From: Clostridia bacterium
Lineage (GTDB): Bacteria > Bacillota > Clostridia > Oscillospirales > CAG-382
DNA: 15,410 nt
Assembly (NCBI GenBank): GCA_017560285.1
Contig: JAFYOG010000023.1
Location: 1 to 15,410 of the forward strand
Direction of reading: 5' to 3'
Positions within the stretch are counted from its first letter, which is position 1. Every line of letters begins with the position of its first letter. Below the pieces are notes generated by a model that saw only the letters and a list, made by a program, of their open reading frames with translations, was not told the origin of the DNA and ran no database searches. A program made the position numbers and the translations under genes. Positions 14,473 to 15,410 of this stretch are shown here, in pieces.

Positions 14473-14706
14473 CTACTTTCTAATGGCTGCTGCCGTAGCT
14501 GCGTTGGCAATTACTAACTGTTTTGGCCTGTTCTGCACTATTCGTAACGCGTTTTCTATCTGCATTGCATTTATAGCGCTGTTCATTCCCTGGCTTGTTG
14601 CCTTTCCTGCTGCTACGAAGTCTTCAATTATCCGTCGTTCCTCTTTCTGTATTTGTTCCTTCGCTATTTTCTCCTGGAACTTTGTTATTGATTGTAAGTA
14701 ATCCAT
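14473..14706 (-). CDS. Unknown helical protein (77 aa)
   Basis: Not recognised. It begins MDYLQSITKFQEKIAKEQIQ and continues KEERRIIEDFVAAG, a charged amphipathic helix, then an Ala/Asn-rich second half ending IANAATAAAIRK. No cysteine motifs or membrane helices. It starts 83 bases inside the preceding gene in a different frame, behind an AAGGAG site about 11 bases from the ATG, so the overlap looks real. The helical character suggests a small DNA-binding or adaptor protein among early genes, but nothing specific supports a role. Confidence 0.68.
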   Translation of the reverse strand: MDYLQSITKFQEKIAKEQIQKEERRIIEDFVAAGKATSQGMNSAINAMQIENALRIVQNRPKQLVIANAATAAAIRK

Positions 14707-15004
14707 ACTGTCCCGTACTCCTTATCTGCCTTGCCAGGTTCTTGCTGCTTTCGTCCAGGTCTGAACTTTCCAGTAGTCTGTTAAATTCTTCTTCCGGCAT
14801 GGTCTTAATATTTTCTACTGCTGCCGTAGCTGCTTTTACTGCTGCGTTTACTGCTGCCGTAATAGCTGGCATTATTTGTCTTATTCCGGCCGCTATTCCT
14901 TCTACCGCTTTGGCTGCTACTTCGTAAAGGTTCTTCGCTTCCGATTTCGGCGGGTTGTGGCCGTATTTCTTCTTGTACGCTTTCTTCGCCTGTCGTTTAT
15001 TCAT
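14624..15004 (-). CDS. Unknown protein with Ala-rich central helix (126 aa)
   Basis: Not recognised. The first 20 residues are very basic (MNKRQAKKAYKKKYGHNPPK). Residues 30-65 form a long Ala/Val-rich stretch (VAAKAVEGIAAGIRQIMPAI, then TAAVNAAVKAATAAVENIKT) that could be an amphipathic helix. Residues 67-95 are acidic and helical (MPEEEFNRLLESSDLDESSK), and the last 35 are polar. Basic end plus Ala-rich helix could bind nucleic acid or a membrane surface, but this is speculation. The start overlaps the preceding gene by eight bases with a GAGG site upstream; the 3' end overlaps the 77-residue gene by 83 bases. Confidence 0.68.
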   Translation of the reverse strand: MNKRQAKKAYKKKYGHNPPKSEAKNLYEVAAKAVEGIAAGIRQIMPAITAAVNAAVKAATAAVENIKTMPEEEFNRLLESSDLDESSKNLARQIRSTGQYGLLTINNKVPGENSEGTNTERGTTDN

Positions 15005-15410
15005 GGTATATTAACCTCGCTGCCTGCTTCTTGCGCTCTGCTCTAAGTCTTCGCGCCTTCGCCCGGTCTTTCTTTCTGTGATTTCTTCCCGTTGATTTCT
15101 TGCAGCGGTTGTATTCGTTCCAGACGTCTGCTACCTGGTAATTGATATGCTGTACTTCTTTAAGTTCCGCCCGGTATGTTACCCTTACTTCCGATATGCT
15201 GCGTATGTATGTGGTTGGCAGCAACGGCGGTAATACTTCTTCCTGGCGCGATATTCTTACTACGTGGTATTCTCCGTCGCATAATACCTGCGCTATACCT
15301 TCCAGCAGTTGTCTTTTTAAATTCTTTTCCACCATTTCGCTAATTAGCGGCTGGCATTTATCAATAACGCCCTGTACGCAGAACGTAGGACGGTTTAATA
15401 ACTCGTCCCG
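14997..15410 (-). CDS. Unknown basic protein, 5' end outside window
   Basis: Not recognised. The frame is open from the window edge at 15410 to the stop at 14997 (137 codons visible). An internal ATG at 15335 is available, but it lacks a ribosome site and the 25 codons before it read like coding sequence (RDELLNRPTFCVQGVIDKCQ, then PLISE), so I treat the gene as running off the window. Middle part: LEGIAQVLCDGEYHVVRISR, a beta-rich segment, then VQHINYQVADVWNEYNRCKK. The last 35 residues are extremely Lys/Arg-rich, suggesting nucleic-acid contact. It overlaps the next start by eight bases. The role is unknown. Confidence 0.65.
   Translation of the reverse strand, partial: RDELLNRPTFCVQGVIDKCQPLISEMVEKNLKRQLLEGIAQVLCDGEYHVVRISRQEEVLPPLLPTTYIRSISEVRVTYRAELKEVQHINYQVADVWNEYNRCKKSTGRNHRKKDRAKARRLRAERKKQAARLIYHE

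Noticed and set aside
14820..14870. GCTGC-rich low-complexity stretch that looks repeated, also near 14485
   Set aside because: Explained by Ala-rich coding sequence; shared pieces are about 14 bases and not arranged as a regular array. No CRISPR-like repeat and spacer pattern anywhere in the window.

Overview
This window is the late (structural and packaging) region of a tailed siphovirus or prophage, plus the end of its early region. Every gene I can support lies on the minus strand, so genes are read from high to low coordinates. The host is most likely a Firmicute of the Clostridia, with gut Lachnospiraceae or relatives the best guess. The reasons are strong AGGAGG-type ribosome sites before nearly every gene, TTG and GTG starts, a mid-40s percent GC impression, and protein styles (P27-like small terminase, ArpU-like regulator, phi13-type tail tube, ReqiPepy6 Gp37-like tail protein) typical of phages of that group. 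No integrase, lysis gene, tRNA or rRNA is present, so lysogeny cannot be judged.

Layout in transcription order. 15410-13755: small early-type genes: a gene cut by the window edge, two unrecognised proteins whose reading frames overlap by 83 bases, a 35-residue ORF, a small single-pass membrane protein, and a single-strand DNA-binding protein. 13732-12988: an ArpU-like late regulator and a 57-residue protein. 12987-12853: a short leader with a strong intrinsic terminator. 12852-10409: HNH endonuclease, a possible cos region, small terminase and large terminase. 10402-7286: portal, prohead protease and HK97-fold capsid, then a terminator. 7215-5767: four connector and tail-completion proteins. 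5760-5197: tail tube, then a second terminator. 5142-4547: tail assembly chaperone G and its frameshift fusion GT. 4546-76: tape measure, distal tail protein and a Gp37-like tail hub protein. 68-1: the start of a further baseplate or tail-fibre protein.

The genes work together as one virion assembly line. HNH and terminase cut and pump DNA through the portal into a capsid matured by the protease. Connector proteins close the head, the tail tube polymerises around the tape measure with G/GT as chaperones, and the Dit and hub proteins start the tail tip. Intrinsic terminators follow the two most abundant proteins (capsid and tail tube), which would step down expression of the genes after them.

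The most notable things beyond the standard gene order are these. A -1 frameshift heptamer GGGAAAC with a well-spaced hairpin joins G to T. By manual reading, GATC, GANTC and GGNCC are completely absent from both strands. The tape measure carries eight exact 22-residue tandem repeats. A 27-base imperfect direct repeat occurs at the start of G and at the G/T junction. I see no clear sign of an undescribed defence or mobile system here.
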